This document shows positions 18,488-27,765 of a DNA stretch of 64,000 bases, in pieces (the stretch's first letter is position 1; every line of letters starts with the position of its first letter). The notes under the pieces are model-generated. The model was not told the DNA's origin, searched no databases, and saw only the letters and a list, made by a program, of their open reading frames with translations. Position numbers and translations under genes: made by a program. The DNA comes from Candidatus Loosdrechtia aerotolerans (GTDB lineage Bacteria; Planctomycetota; Brocadiia; Brocadiales; Brocadiaceae). Location of the stretch: NCBI GenBank assembly GCA_021646405.1, contig SOER01000001.1, positions 62,001 to 126,000 of the forward strand, read 5' to 3'.

Positions 18488-19828
18488 ATGTTATTAAATC
18501 ATAAATTCAAAATATGGAAGAAGCGGATCTTGCGCCGTACTTCTCCATTGTTTATCAGAGAATTATTGCGGTTCATGAGAATATATGCATTCTTCTTCCG
18601 GAGCGACGACAGAGAAAAAGGGTTAACTTCATTACATGTCCAGACCCGCGTTGGTATAAAACATCTCTACAATGTATATGCTAACCCAAAACGAACTATT
18701 TGGACGACCATGTTCGTTCCCTCGGAAATCCTTTTTGCCATGGGATTATATCCCTTCTGCTTAGAGATTGGTGCAGCACTATTTGCAGGTACAGGTCAGA
18801 GTTCAAATGGACTTTTAGAAGCAGAATCGTTTGGGGTTCCTACCGATATTTGCTCTTTTCACCGATCCGCTATCGGACATGCACTCAGAAACAAGTTTCC
18901 AAAAAATATTCTTCAGGTTGCTACCACAACGTTATGTGATAACAACACAAAAACAATAAAAATTTGTGAAACAGTAACGGGAAAAGATACCATTATTCTG
19001 GATGTTCCCTATGAGGCAGATGATTATTCTGTCAAATATCTCGCACAACAACTTGAAGATCTTACAAAACAACTAGAGGCAGTAACGGGAAGGAAGATGA
19101 AACAGGAGGCATTTGAGAAGGCTATTGAATATGCAAACCAAACACGCGAAAAAATGATAGAAGTTAACGAGTTAAGGAAAAATCTGAATAGTCCCCTTCA
19201 GGGGAGTAACGCCCTGGGATTTATGTTTCCTGGATATCTTCTCATAGGCTCAGAATTATCTTTAAAATTTTTCTCTAGCCTGGCAGCCGAACTGCGTGAA
19301 AAGATTGCGGAAAATACAGGAAAGAAGGAAAGCTCTCCGAAAGATCTGATTAGAATCCTCTGGCTGGAACTAAAACCTTATTTTAAAGTTGATTTTTTAA
19401 CTAAATTAGAAAGAGAACAGGGTGTGAGGATTGTTTTTGAGGAAACAAATTACGTCTATTGGGACAAACTAGACCCTAAAAATCCTTATGAGAGCCTGGC
19501 AAAGAAACTTATAACCAACCATTATAACGGTCCTTTAGAACGCCGTATTGAGGTTACCAGGAAACTTGCAAAAGAATATAAAGTAGATGGTGTTGTGGTG
19601 TTCTCAACATGGGGATGCAGAAGAAATAATGCTGCTGTGCCCACACTAAAAAGAGAATTAAACAAGGCCGGCTATCCGCTTCTCAGTCTTGATGGAGATT
19701 GCGTAGATGATCACAACTATATGCCGGGACAGTTTGCAACAAGGATAGAGGGTTTCCTGGAAATGCTGCATGGAAGAAAAACTACCCGTATTTCGCAAAA
19801 TGAAACATCTCCGGTTGGTATAGTTTAA
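18488..19828 (+). CDS. 2-hydroxyacyl-CoA dehydratase family, second subunit
   Basis: 446 residues of the HGD-D family (HgdA/FldB/BcrB-like). Candidate Fe-S cysteines are in TDICSFHRSAIG, TTTLCDNN and STWGCRRNNAAVP, each followed by typical family text. A basic N-terminus (KIWKKRILRRT) precedes it, with no clear membrane segment. It presumably forms the heterodimeric reductase/dehydratase with the C-terminal half of the preceding fusion protein. Without the CoA-ligase and transferase genes that usually flank amino-acid fermentation operons, the substrate stays open. It ends 17 bp before the stop of convergent bioB. Confidence 0.87.
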   Translation: MLLNHKFKIWKKRILRRTSPLFIRELLRFMRIYAFFFRSDDREKGLTSLHVQTRVGIKHLYNVYANPKRTIWTTMFVPSEILFAMGLYPFCLEIGAALFAGTGQSSNGLLEAESFGVPTDICSFHRSAIGHALRNKFPKNILQVATTTLCDNNTKTIKICETVTGKDTIILDVPYEADDYSVKYLAQQLEDLTKQLEAVTGRKMKQEAFEKAIEYANQTREKMIEVNELRKNLNSPLQGSNALGFMFPGYLLIGSELSLKFFSSLAAELREKIAENTGKKESSPKDLIRILWLELKPYFKVDFLTKLEREQGVRIVFEETNYVYWDKLDPKNPYESLAKKLITNHYNGPLERRIEVTRKLAKEYKVDGVVVFSTWGCRRNNAAVPTLKRELNKAGYPLLSLDGDCVDDHNYMPGQFATRIEGFLEMLHGRKTTRISQNETSPVGIV

Positions 19829-19845
19829 GGAGGCGAAATGCGTTT

Positions 19846-20832
19846 CTACGATCTTTTTAATTCTAATTTCAGATCCTTTATCATCTGCAAATCATTTTCA
19901 ATTCCTCTCCCCTCTGTTGTCAGATAATTTCCAATCATTGTACTGCTGGCACCGGCATAGAACATCCAGGATTGTAAATCCCGTAAATTCTTTTCACGCC
20001 CGCCTGCAATCTTAATTTCTTTATCAGGTAAAACAAACCGGCATACAGAAATAATTTTTAATACTTCTAGGGGAGTTAATAAAGCCGTATCCTCTAATGG
20101 TGTACCTGGTATTGGGCATAAGAAATTGAGAGGAATAACATCAACATCCAGATGTTTCAGGGTAAAAAGAAGATCAATGCGGTCCTCCGTTTCCTCTCCC
20201 ATACCAAAAATCGCACCGCTGCATACCTCTAACCCTGCCTCTTTCGCAATGCGAATGGTACTTACCCTTTCTACAAACGTGTGTGTTGAGCAGACATGTG
20301 GAAAATATCTTTCGGATGTCTCCAAATTATGATTAATCCTTTTTAATCCACTCTTCGCTAGGTATTGAGCAGTTTCCCTTGTTAATATACCAAATGAACC
20401 GTGCGGGTGGATACAGGTATTCTCAGCAATACTTTTTATTGCCCTGGAAATATCGGCAAGTTCGCAAGAACTGTTTATCCTATACCCGCTCGTAACAATA
20501 CCAATGGAACCGGAACCTGTCTGCTCTGCAGATTTAGCAACATTAAGTATCCTATCCGGATCAACAAGCGGAAAGACATTTGTGCTTGTATGGTAGCGGG
20601 CAGACTGAGAACAAAAGCTACAATCTTCAGTACACAGTCCCTGCTTTGCACTCATGATAGAGCATGTGCTTACACAATTTCCAAAATACTTTAATCGTAT
20701 TCGATTGGCCCAGTAGAACATATCATATATTTCGTCACTATCGATATTCATGAGATAGCTCGCATCATCACGGCCAATGGGCTTATTTTGTAAGGACTGG
20801 TCTGCAATATTTTTAATAGTACTATTCATCAT
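19846..20832 (-). CDS. bioB: biotin synthase
   Basis: 328 residues of the radical-SAM biotin synthase family, which inserts sulfur into dethiobiotin. The SAM-cluster cysteines are C67, C71 and C74 (GLCTEDCSFCSQ). Family motifs follow: YHTSTNVFPL, INHNLETSE, GAIFGMGE, PLNFLCPIPGTPLE and GGREKNLRDLQ, then MFYAGASSTMIGNYLTTEG. The start overlaps the stop of the upstream TIM-barrel gene as ATGA, so the two are translationally coupled. No other bio gene is in the window. Confidence 0.93.
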   Translation of the reverse strand: MMNSTIKNIADQSLQNKPIGRDDASYLMNIDSDEIYDMFYWANRIRLKYFGNCVSTCSIMSAKQGLCTEDCSFCSQSARYHTSTNVFPLVDPDRILNVAKSAEQTGSGSIGIVTSGYRINSSCELADISRAIKSIAENTCIHPHGSFGILTRETAQYLAKSGLKRINHNLETSERYFPHVCSTHTFVERVSTIRIAKEAGLEVCSGAIFGMGEETEDRIDLLFTLKHLDVDVIPLNFLCPIPGTPLEDTALLTPLEVLKIISVCRFVLPDKEIKIAGGREKNLRDLQSWMFYAGASSTMIGNYLTTEGRGIENDLQMIKDLKLELKRS

Positions 20833-21842
20833 ACATGATATTTTAAATAGGCATTACGGACATTTTGCCAAACGATCTCAGGGCGTTCAGACCGGACGTA
20901 GGTTATACAATCTGTTCCGTCAAAGCTCCAGGTAGCTATATTCCGGATTCCTGAACGAAAAGCCACATCAATAGCCATTGCAATTTCTTCTTCTCTGTAT
21001 GCCGGAACCCTGTAACCCTGTATCCAGATTTGAGGTTCTTTGTCATATTTCCCCGAAAGTATCCTGACATCTTCAGATATGCGACCTACAAATTCCACTA
21101 CATCCTGATTATAACTGTACCAGTAGGGATCACTTCCCAGGACATCTATACTCTTAATCATAGCAACTTTTTCCCAGTCATAGATACCATATTTGGGGTC
21201 CTTTATCGGAAATAAACATACAGAATTCTTTAACCCTTTCTTTGACGCCTCATCTGCCAGAAATTCCAAAAAATTAACAATAGTCATCTGGCGGAATGCC
21301 TTGATATCATCAGTAAAGTCCGGGGGAATTTCATAACCGTATATACTCTTAAAAACATCATTACATCTCTCGCAGTTGCAACCCCAGATATCCCTTTTCG
21401 TATCTCCAAATAAAGGGGTAAATTCTCCAAAAAACAGATGTGGTTCATCCCACAATACACCTTCTGCACCTGTTTTTGCTGCAAGTTCAATCCAGGTCAG
21501 CATGTTGTCTCTAAATGTTTTTGCATTCAAACATGCCTTGTTTACCCATAGCTCACCTTCAGGAAAGTTTAACCGCTGCCTGCATTTTGGATATGTCTGT
21601 ACAAAACTGGAAAACGACTCTCCACCAAATACGCGTCCCACACCCCATGGATCAAGAAAAACCTCTAATCCAACCTCCTGGCTTATTCTCACAATATCAA
21701 TCATTGTCCCTGAATGGTAGGTAACATCGTGTTCACTCATGGTGTGAACAACGAAGTTACACCCGTCACCAACCATCATTTTCATGTCTTCTTTGACATG
21801 ACGCAGTATACGACTCCCAAAATAACTTGCCCCAAGTTTCAT
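20829..21842 (-). CDS. TIM-barrel protein of unknown function (glycoside-hydrolase-like)
   Basis: 337 residues without a signal peptide. Alternating hydrophobic strands and helices suggest a (beta/alpha)8 barrel. EGVLWDEPHLFFG (about residues 135-150) and NIATWSFDGTDCITYV (about 300) sit where barrel hydrolases often carry catalytic acids, and GCNCERCNDVF may bind a metal. I do not recognise the family. It is the first gene of a unit with bioB (4-nt overlap). No sugar-pathway genes are near, so carbohydrate hydrolysis is only a guess. Confidence 0.6.
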   Translation of the reverse strand: MKLGASYFGSRILRHVKEDMKMMVGDGCNFVVHTMSEHDVTYHSGTMIDIVRISQEVGLEVFLDPWGVGRVFGGESFSSFVQTYPKCRQRLNFPEGELWVNKACLNAKTFRDNMLTWIELAAKTGAEGVLWDEPHLFFGEFTPLFGDTKRDIWGCNCERCNDVFKSIYGYEIPPDFTDDIKAFRQMTIVNFLEFLADEASKKGLKNSVCLFPIKDPKYGIYDWEKVAMIKSIDVLGSDPYWYSYNQDVVEFVGRISEDVRILSGKYDKEPQIWIQGYRVPAYREEEIAMAIDVAFRSGIRNIATWSFDGTDCITYVRSERPEIVWQNVRNAYLKYHV

Positions 21843-22323
21843 ACCGGCTATGTTAACCTTATAAAAGGTACTCTGTCAAGTAAATCCGCCTGGATGATTT
21901 TTTTTCCTTGCTTAGATAACCATTAATTGCTAGCATGACAGGAAATCAGGCTCTGCTATGTACGTGTTTTGAGGTTGTCATTTTAAGGACCTATAATAGT
22001 ACCCCGTAACCCGTCTTTGTTAGCAGTATGTTATTCTCGATTGAGAAAGACACAAAACTATCATAGGGTTAACCTTAAAATATACGGGTCCAAAAATAAA
22101 CCTTTCACGGCATTAGAGTGGAGCCTAGTCTGCACACCTTACCAACCCATTCAAGGCATTATCACTAAATTTTTTATAGAAATTTATAAGATCTGATTTT
22201 TCGCAAGCCCTATATTAGCTTGAATTTAAATACATGAGCCTATATAATAACGTGAAAAGATGGAACCTTATATAAATTTTTTTTGTTTTTCTGAGTATCT
22301 CGAATGTTTGGAAACGATAAACA
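21843..22323. other. divergent intergenic region (481 bp)
   Basis: This gap lies between the divergent TIM-barrel and sigma-factor genes. Besides the candidate promoter at 21969-21997 I see no coding ORF, tRNA or clear riboswitch fold. The right part (22140-22320) is strongly AT-rich. Confidence 0.5.
21969..21997 (+). promoter_or_regulatory. candidate sigma-70-type promoter upstream of the ECF sigma gene
   Basis: TTGAGG (21969-21974), a 17-nt spacer and a perfect TATAAT (21992-21997). The start of transcription would be near 22004, leaving a long leader of about 320 nt before the sigma gene. Confidence 0.4.
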
Positions 22324-22914
22324 ATGAGGGATGAAAAAAACAGCAGGAAAGAATTTGAAGAAATTGCCATAAGACATATTGATTCCCTCTATAATATGGC
22401 TCTACGGTTAGTGCTGAATAGAGAAGAAGCAGAAGATCTTGTTCAAGAAACCTATTTAAAAGCGTACCGGTTTTTCAATACTTTTGAAAGAGGAACAAAC
22501 ATAAAAGCATGGCTCTTTAAAATTCTCCGGAACACGTTTATCAATAAGTATCGGAAAACGGTAAGCGCACCAAATGAATTCAAATATGAGGACATTGAAA
22601 TATTAAACTCGACTACGGCATATAGTAAAGAAAATACCGTTGAAGAGCTGGCAGATAAACTGGAGGATAAATATGCCGATTTAAGCAATTTAATGGAAGA
22701 TGATGTAAAACATGCGATAGATAGCTTGCCGCTTGAGTACCGCGAGGCTATCCTGCTCTCAGATGTTGAAGGTCTGTCTTATAAAGATATTGCAGAAATC
22801 ACGAATGTACCAATCGGGACGATAAAATCCAGACTGAACCGTGGGAGAAAGTTGCTTCAGAGAAGTCTGTGGGAGTATGCAAAAGATAAGGGTTTTATTA
22901 AAAGGGAGAAATGA
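22324..22914 (+). CDS. ECF-type RNA polymerase sigma factor
   Basis: 196 residues. Region 2 (about 12-80) has LYNMALRLVLNREEAEDLVQ and KAWLFKILRNTFINKYRK. Region 4 (about 130-185) has LPLEYREAILLSDVEGLSYKD then a helix-turn-helix IAEITNVPIGTIKSRLNRGR. It directs polymerase to a special promoter set. The next gene overlaps it and encodes a zinc-finger anti-sigma factor, the usual pair. No copy of a clear ECF-type promoter was found in front of it. Confidence 0.93.
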   Translation: MRDEKNSRKEFEEIAIRHIDSLYNMALRLVLNREEAEDLVQETYLKAYRFFNTFERGTNIKAWLFKILRNTFINKYRKTVSAPNEFKYEDIEILNSTTAYSKENTVEELADKLEDKYADLSNLMEDDVKHAIDSLPLEYREAILLSDVEGLSYKDIAEITNVPIGTIKSRLNRGRKLLQRSLWEYAKDKGFIKREK

Positions 22915-23762
22915 TGTTTTGCGCTGATGTTATTAAACACCTCTACGAATTCATGGATGGAGAAATAGATGAACCAAACCATCTTACTATTCAAAAACAT
23001 GTTAATCATTGTGGAGAGTGTCGTCAAAGATATGAAATTGAAAGGGATATCCGGTCTCTCATAAAATCCTGTGGTAAAAAATCACCGGCTCCGCCGCACC
23101 TCTATGATAGGATCATTAAAGGCCTTAATGCAATTGATTTAGAAAACACCCGCCTTACCGATAAAATCATACACCCTGATACAAATATTATTCAAAACCA
23201 AAAAACAGAAAAACGTATCCTCTTTTCATCCCGCTTCTTTACCATAGCAGCATCCTTCCTTCTCGCTGTAGCAATGAGTATTTTTTACTATTCAATTTAT
23301 CATAAAAACTCACTCTCGATTGTTGATAGTGCTGTAGAAAATCACGTTGTAGCAGTAAACGATAATAACCTCGTGTTTAATGAAAAGACTTCCGTTGTTG
23401 GCAACATAAACGATTATCTTGAACGGGAAATAAATACAAAGCTGGAGAGTTCATCGCCCATTCTCGGCGCAAAGCAGGTCCGTGTTGTAGGAGGAATACC
23501 AGTAAGACTCGGAAGTACAGATAGTTCATGTGTTATCTTTGATAAGGGAGGAAATAAACTATCGCTCCAGACTATCCACAATAACAGATTCCCAATGAAA
23601 AACCTTAAAAGGGTTCAACTGGATTCCAAAGAATTTTATGTAGGGAACTGCCGGGGATTCAACTCAGTATTATGGCAGGAAAACGACCTCATCTACTGCC
23701 TTACCTCAGATATTAATATAAAAGAAATACTAAAATTTGCGGAAGCCCTTACTTCTTATTAG
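22911..23762 (+). CDS. anti-sigma factor with zf-HC2 domain and one transmembrane helix
   Basis: 283 residues. The N-terminal domain has the zinc-binding HX3CX2C motif HVNHCGEC within CADVIKHLYEFMDGEID and KHVNHCGECRQRYE, which binds the partner sigma factor. A transmembrane helix follows (about residues 103-125, FFTIAASFLLAVAMSIFYY), then a periplasmic domain of about 155 residues of unknown type (VRVVGGIPVRLGSTDSSCVIF). The ATG overlaps the sigma stop (ATGATG; a second ATG at 22914 is equally possible). The outer domain is likely the stress sensor. Confidence 0.88.
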   Translation: MMFCADVIKHLYEFMDGEIDEPNHLTIQKHVNHCGECRQRYEIERDIRSLIKSCGKKSPAPPHLYDRIIKGLNAIDLENTRLTDKIIHPDTNIIQNQKTEKRILFSSRFFTIAASFLLAVAMSIFYYSIYHKNSLSIVDSAVENHVVAVNDNNLVFNEKTSVVGNINDYLEREINTKLESSSPILGAKQVRVVGGIPVRLGSTDSSCVIFDKGGNKLSLQTIHNNRFPMKNLKRVQLDSKEFYVGNCRGFNSVLWQENDLIYCLTSDINIKEILKFAEALTSY

Positions 23763-23857
23763 CAACCCTGATACAGGTGAGGAACTGAACAGGTTAAATT
23801 CTATTGGAACCCGATACTTTAGTCCAATCACATACAAAAGAGTAATGTATACAGAAA

Positions 23858-24487
23858 ATGAATTTTCTCGATGTTACCCTTACCATATCTGAAACCCTTA
23901 TCACCTGGCCTTCTGACCCAACCATCTCTATTCAAAAAACAAGCTTGATTTCTCAAGGTGATTCTTGTAATGTATCCGAATTAAGGTTTAGCTCGCATTG
24001 TGGAACACATATTGATGCACCCTATCATTTTGAAGAAAACGGGATAAAAATTGATCAGACCCCTTTAGACAGCCTTATAGGAAATGTAACGGTATTCGAG
24101 ATAAGAAACAGAGAAAAAATTGATTTAGAGGATGTAAAACCATTACAATTAAAGGATAAGGCAAGAGTAATTTTTAAAACAGTAAATTCCAGCTACTGGA
24201 GATGTTCCGAATTCAAAAAAAACTTTGTTTATATCACAAAAGAGGCAGCCCAATATATAGCAGATGCTGATGTGAGGCTTGTAGGAATAGATTATCTCTC
24301 TGTTGAGAAGTTTAATAATACAAATGCAGACACCCACCATATATTGTTAAAAAAAGGAATTATTATTATAGAAGGACTTGACTTGAGCAATGTAAAAGCT
24401 GGTAATTACGAACTTATTGCATTACCACTGAAAATACAGGATGGTGATGGGAGCCCGGCGCGGGTAATTTTAAAAATTTTGTCATAG
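23858..24487 (+). CDS. cyclase-family hydrolase (kynurenine formamidase-like)
   Basis: 209 residues with the metal-binding signature HCGTHIDAPYHF (about residues 48-59), and WPSDP and GIDYLSVE typical of the cyclase/arylformamidase family. Members hydrolyse N-formylkynurenine or related amides or esters using a divalent metal. No other tryptophan-degradation gene is present, so the substrate is open. It lies 45 bp before porG on the same strand and may share the transcript. Confidence 0.8.
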   Translation: MNFLDVTLTISETLITWPSDPTISIQKTSLISQGDSCNVSELRFSSHCGTHIDAPYHFEENGIKIDQTPLDSLIGNVTVFEIRNREKIDLEDVKPLQLKDKARVIFKTVNSSYWRCSEFKKNFVYITKEAAQYIADADVRLVGIDYLSVEKFNNTNADTHHILLKKGIIIIEGLDLSNVKAGNYELIALPLKIQDGDGSPARVILKILS

Positions 24488-24532
24488 TCAAGAAAAATTA
24501 ACTATAACAGCCATATAGGAGGTACAGATTCA

Positions 24533-25081
24533 TTGATTGAGATTAGGGTACACGGACGAGGGGGGCAGGGTTCTGTTACAGCAGCAGAATTATTAGGTTT
24601 TGCGGCCCATAGTGATGGGAAATATGCTCAGGCGTTCCCGTCATTCGGGTCTGAGAGGATGGGAGCACCTGTTCAGGCATTTGTTCGGATTAGTGATAAG
24701 CCTATCCGCATCAGAAGCCAGGTTTATAAACCTTATTATGTCATTGTACAAGACCCCACTTTATTAGAAGTAGTAAATGTCTTAGACGGATTGCATGAGG
24801 AAGGACTATTGTTAATCAATTCAAAGAAAAAGGTGTCTGAATTAAATATCGATACAAAGACACGGGTAAGTACAATCCCGGCCATGGAAATTGCCTTAGA
24901 AGTGATTGGAAGACCCATTATGAATACAACCCTTCTCGGGGCTTTTGCTGCAGCCACGAATGAAATCAGTCTAGAGGGCATCAAGAAGGCAATACAACAT
25001 AAATTTCCGGGTTCGGTCGGGGAAAAGAATATTGCAGCCGTATTAAAGGCTTTCGATTTTATTAAAAAGGAGTCGTCATGA
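24533..25081 (+). CDS. porG: pyruvate/2-oxoacid:ferredoxin oxidoreductase, gamma subunit
   Basis: 182 residues: HGRGGQGSVTAAELLG at the N-terminus, then PSFGSERMGAPVQAFVRIS, and a C-terminal GALAAATNEISLEGIKKAI-like segment (GAFAAATNEISLEGIKKAI). With the alpha, beta and delta chains it oxidises a 2-oxoacid to acyl-CoA and CO2 with ferredoxin as electron acceptor, or runs in reverse. The start is a TTG at 24533, supported by AGGAGGT at 24517-24523, 9 nt upstream. The stop overlaps porD by 4 nt. Confidence 0.92.
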   Translation: MIEIRVHGRGGQGSVTAAELLGFAAHSDGKYAQAFPSFGSERMGAPVQAFVRISDKPIRIRSQVYKPYYVIVQDPTLLEVVNVLDGLHEEGLLLINSKKKVSELNIDTKTRVSTIPAMEIALEVIGRPIMNTTLLGAFAAATNEISLEGIKKAIQHKFPGSVGEKNIAAVLKAFDFIKKESS

Positions 25082-25338
25082 GATTAGATTTAGGTGCAAT
25101 TGCTAAGGCCGGTACCAGTAAGGCCAATCAAACAGGGGGATGGAGAAATTATAAACCGATCTTTCACCAGGAAAAATGCATTGGTTGCGGCCTCTGTAAA
25201 ATTTATTGTCCTGAAGGATGTGTTACCATGATAGAAAAAAAGAAATACACGGTCGATTATACCTACTGTAAAGGTTGCGGAATATGTGCTGAGGAATGCC
25301 CTTCAGGAGATATCGAGATGTTTGTGGAGGAAAAATAA
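25078..25338 (+). CDS. porD: 2-oxoacid:ferredoxin oxidoreductase, delta (ferredoxin) subunit
   Basis: 86 residues carrying two [4Fe-4S] motifs, CIGCGLCKIYCP and CKGCGICAEECP, the usual PorD layout. It passes electrons from the thiamine enzyme to external ferredoxin. The ATG overlaps the porG stop (ATGA) and its stop overlaps the porA start (TAATG), so the genes are tightly coupled. Confidence 0.95.
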   Translation: MRLDLGAIAKAGTSKANQTGGWRNYKPIFHQEKCIGCGLCKIYCPEGCVTMIEKKKYTVDYTYCKGCGICAEECPSGDIEMFVEEK

Positions 25339-26510
25339 TGGGTACAACAACATTTATTGAAGGTTCAATTGCTGTAGCAAAAACCATAGGCGTCTGCAGG
25401 CCGCAGGTAATCTCTGCTTATCCTATCACACCTCAAACGCATATTGTTGAGCACCTGTCAGAACTGGTTGCTGAGGGAGAACTCAAAACAGAATACGTAA
25501 ACGTAGAAAGTGAACATTCAGCTGCGTCTGTAGTCCTCGGTGCAAGTGCAACAGGTGCAAGGGCATATACCGCAACTACCTCGCAAGGGTTTTTACTCAT
25601 GATCGAAGTACTTTTCAATATTGCCGGAATGCGGCTCCCTATCATCATGACCTGTGTCAATCGGGCAGTATCCGCCCCTATTAATATCTGGAACGACCAG
25701 CAGGACTCTCTAACGGCCCGTGACAGTGGTTGGATACAACTCTACGCAGAGGATAATCAGGAAGCGAGCGACATGCATCTCCAGGCATTTAAAATCGCTG
25801 AAAATAAAGATATTATGCTGCCCGTTATGGTTTGTATGGATGGATTTGTTCTCACCCATTCATTTGAACCAATAGAGCTTATTTCGCAGGAAGACGCAGA
25901 TAAATTTCTGCCACCTTACAAACCTCAATACTACTTGAATCCAAAGAATCCTCTCTCTTTCGGAACTATGGTAGGGCCTGATGGATACATGGAAACACGC
26001 TATTTTCTTGAGAAGACAATGAGGGATTCACAACAGGTTATTAGCGATGTTGCAGCCGAATTTCATAACCAGTTTGGCCGCTTCCACGGCGGGCTTATTG
26101 ATACCTATAAGGTTGAAGATGCTACCCATGTATTTGTTGCTATGGGTTCAGTTATTGGTACGTTAAAAGATATTGTTGATGAACAGAGGGCAAAGGGACA
26201 GAAGATCGGCGTCTTGAAAATCCGTTCATACCGGCCTTTCCCAAAAGATGAAATTTACAAAGCATTAAATCATGTAAGAGAGATCATTGTGTTAGAAAAA
26301 GCCATTTCGTTGGGATACGGTGGCATATTGGCAAATGAGATAAAGAGTGTGTTCTACGGTAAGCCAAAGACACCAAAAATCAATGGATATATCATAGGTT
26401 TGGGCGGCCGCGATATTACCATAGATACAATACACCATGTTATAAAAGATGCTGTAAATACTTCATTTGAAGAAAAATTTATTGGACTTAACGAGGCATT
26501 GATTAAATAA
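25338..26510 (+). CDS. porA: 2-oxoacid:ferredoxin oxidoreductase, alpha subunit
   Basis: 390 residues: SAYPITPQTHIVEHLSELV near the N-terminus and VNVESEHSAASVVLGASATG, followed by TATTSQGFLLM, the thiamine-pyrophosphate/substrate domain. The C-terminal half carries the transketolase-C-like KIGVLKIRSYRPFP. The start is the ATG at 25338 sharing one base with the porD stop; a longer in-frame reading upstream lies inside porD. Sequence alone cannot separate pyruvate from 2-oxoisovalerate specificity, though the subunit order gamma-delta-alpha-beta is the classic POR/VOR order. Confidence 0.93.
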   Translation: MGTTTFIEGSIAVAKTIGVCRPQVISAYPITPQTHIVEHLSELVAEGELKTEYVNVESEHSAASVVLGASATGARAYTATTSQGFLLMIEVLFNIAGMRLPIIMTCVNRAVSAPINIWNDQQDSLTARDSGWIQLYAEDNQEASDMHLQAFKIAENKDIMLPVMVCMDGFVLTHSFEPIELISQEDADKFLPPYKPQYYLNPKNPLSFGTMVGPDGYMETRYFLEKTMRDSQQVISDVAAEFHNQFGRFHGGLIDTYKVEDATHVFVAMGSVIGTLKDIVDEQRAKGQKIGVLKIRSYRPFPKDEIYKALNHVREIIVLEKAISLGYGGILANEIKSVFYGKPKTPKINGYIIGLGGRDITIDTIHHVIKDAVNTSFEEKFIGLNEALIK

Positions 26511-26632
26511 TAAGAGTTTTTTATCCCCTTCCATCAGAGAGTTTATCGCCACCTTAAAGTATGGAAACAAGAAAGGCAGGATGAAGAGAGGGAAAGGGTG
26601 AATTAATAATGCAAAATGGAGGAAATAATTGT

Positions 26633-27550
26633 ATGACAACGACAACAGTAACAGGTCCGAAGGAGCAAGCATGTGATACCCTTTTAGCGGCCGGACATAC
26701 AGCCTGTACAGGATGCGGCGAAGCACTTGCGGCAAAACTTGTGCTGGGCGCAGCCGGGCGAGATATAATTGTAACAGATGCTACAGGATGTCTGGAGGTA
26801 TTCACAACACGATTTCCACAATCCTCATGGGAAGTACCCTTCATCCATTCCCTGTTTGAGAATTCAGCTGCAGTAGCTTCAGGTGTTGAGGCAGCCTTGA
26901 AAGCGCTGGGAAGGCAAAACGAGGCAAAGGTTATTGCACAGGGCGGCGATGGTGGAACTGCCGATATTGGCTTGCAAGCACTTAGTGGTATGCTGGAAAG
27001 AGGGCATAATGTCCTCTATGTGTGTTATGATAATGAAGCATACATGAACACCGGCGTCCAGCGAAGCGGTTTGACACCATTTGATTGTATGACAACAACC
27101 AGTCCTTACGGTGAATATTCATGGGGAAATAAACACAACAAGAAAGATATGCCCGGTATTGCTGCCGCTCATGGTATCCCTTATGTTGCCACAGCATCAG
27201 TAGCATTCCCAAAGGATATTGAAAACAAGGTAAAGAAGGCACTTACCATACCGGGTCCGAAATACCTCCAAATTCATTCTCCCTGTCCCCTTGGCTGGAG
27301 ATCAAATCCGCACCTCACGATTAAGGTTGCAAAACTAGCGATAGAGACAGGATTATACCCTGTTTTTGAAATGGAGAATGGCAAGATAACAAAGGTGAGG
27401 AAGGTAAAAACCCCAAAAACCCCTGTTGAAGAATACCTGAAGATTCAGGGCCGCTTTGCCCATCTCTTCAAGTCTCCAAAGGGACAGGAAGAGATACAGA
27501 AGATCCAGGAGATCGCAGACCGGAATATTGAGAAGTATGGATTAGCTTAA
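26633..27550 (+). CDS. porB: 2-oxoacid:ferredoxin oxidoreductase, beta subunit
   Basis: 305 residues: [14 protein letters not shown] with two proximal [4Fe-4S] cysteines, TDATGCLE, then the thiamine-binding [10 protein letters not shown] and [10 protein letters not shown] with the downstream TPFGA-like SPYGEYSWG, and a late cluster Cys in HSPCPLGW. I chose the ATG at 26633, because GGAGG at 26618-26622 stands 10 nt before it; an ATG at 26609 would add eight residues. It lies 122 bp after porA and completes the complex. Confidence 0.93.
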   Translation: MTTTTVTGPKEQACDTLLAAGHTACTGCGEALAAKLVLGAAGRDIIVTDATGCLEVFTTRFPQSSWEVPFIHSLFENSAAVASGVEAALKALGRQNEAKVIAQGGDGGTADIGLQALSGMLERGHNVLYVCYDNEAYMNTGVQRSGLTPFDCMTTTSPYGEYSWGNKHNKKDMPGIAAAHGIPYVATASVAFPKDIENKVKKALTIPGPKYLQIHSPCPLGWRSNPHLTIKVAKLAIETGLYPVFEMENGKITKVRKVKTPKTPVEEYLKIQGRFAHLFKSPKGQEEIQKIQEIADRNIEKYGLA

Positions 27551-27604
27551 GTTAATACTGTTACAGAAGCTTTTTACTCATACCAAGAAAGAGGAGAAAC
27601 CATA

Positions 27605-27667
27605 ATGGAGCCTCTTTTCCAGGCGATATCAAATAGGGAAGAATACGCCGTGACTATATCGGTATAG
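27605..27667 (+). CDS. possible 20-residue peptide ORF after porB
   Basis: An ATG at 27605 follows GAGGAG (27591-27596) with ideal 8-nt spacing and encodes MEPLFQAISNREEYAVTISV before a TAG. The ribosome site is as good as those of real genes here. It may be a decayed gene start, or a real small protein; no similarity is recognised. Confidence 0.25.
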   Translation: MEPLFQAISNREEYAVTISV

Positions 27668-27765
27668 CAGGGCAGAATGTCTTTATACATCGTCGCCTTA
27701 TACTTTTGCATAATTTCCCAACAGAGAGTGGTGTATTGATACCCTGAAACGATGAAATGGATTGT

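Noticed and set aside
22262-22294. GGAACC followed by TCTGA, resembling an ECF-sigma autoregulated promoter
   Set aside because: The spacing between the boxes is 21 nt rather than about 16, and the region is an AT-rich run, so it cannot be supported.
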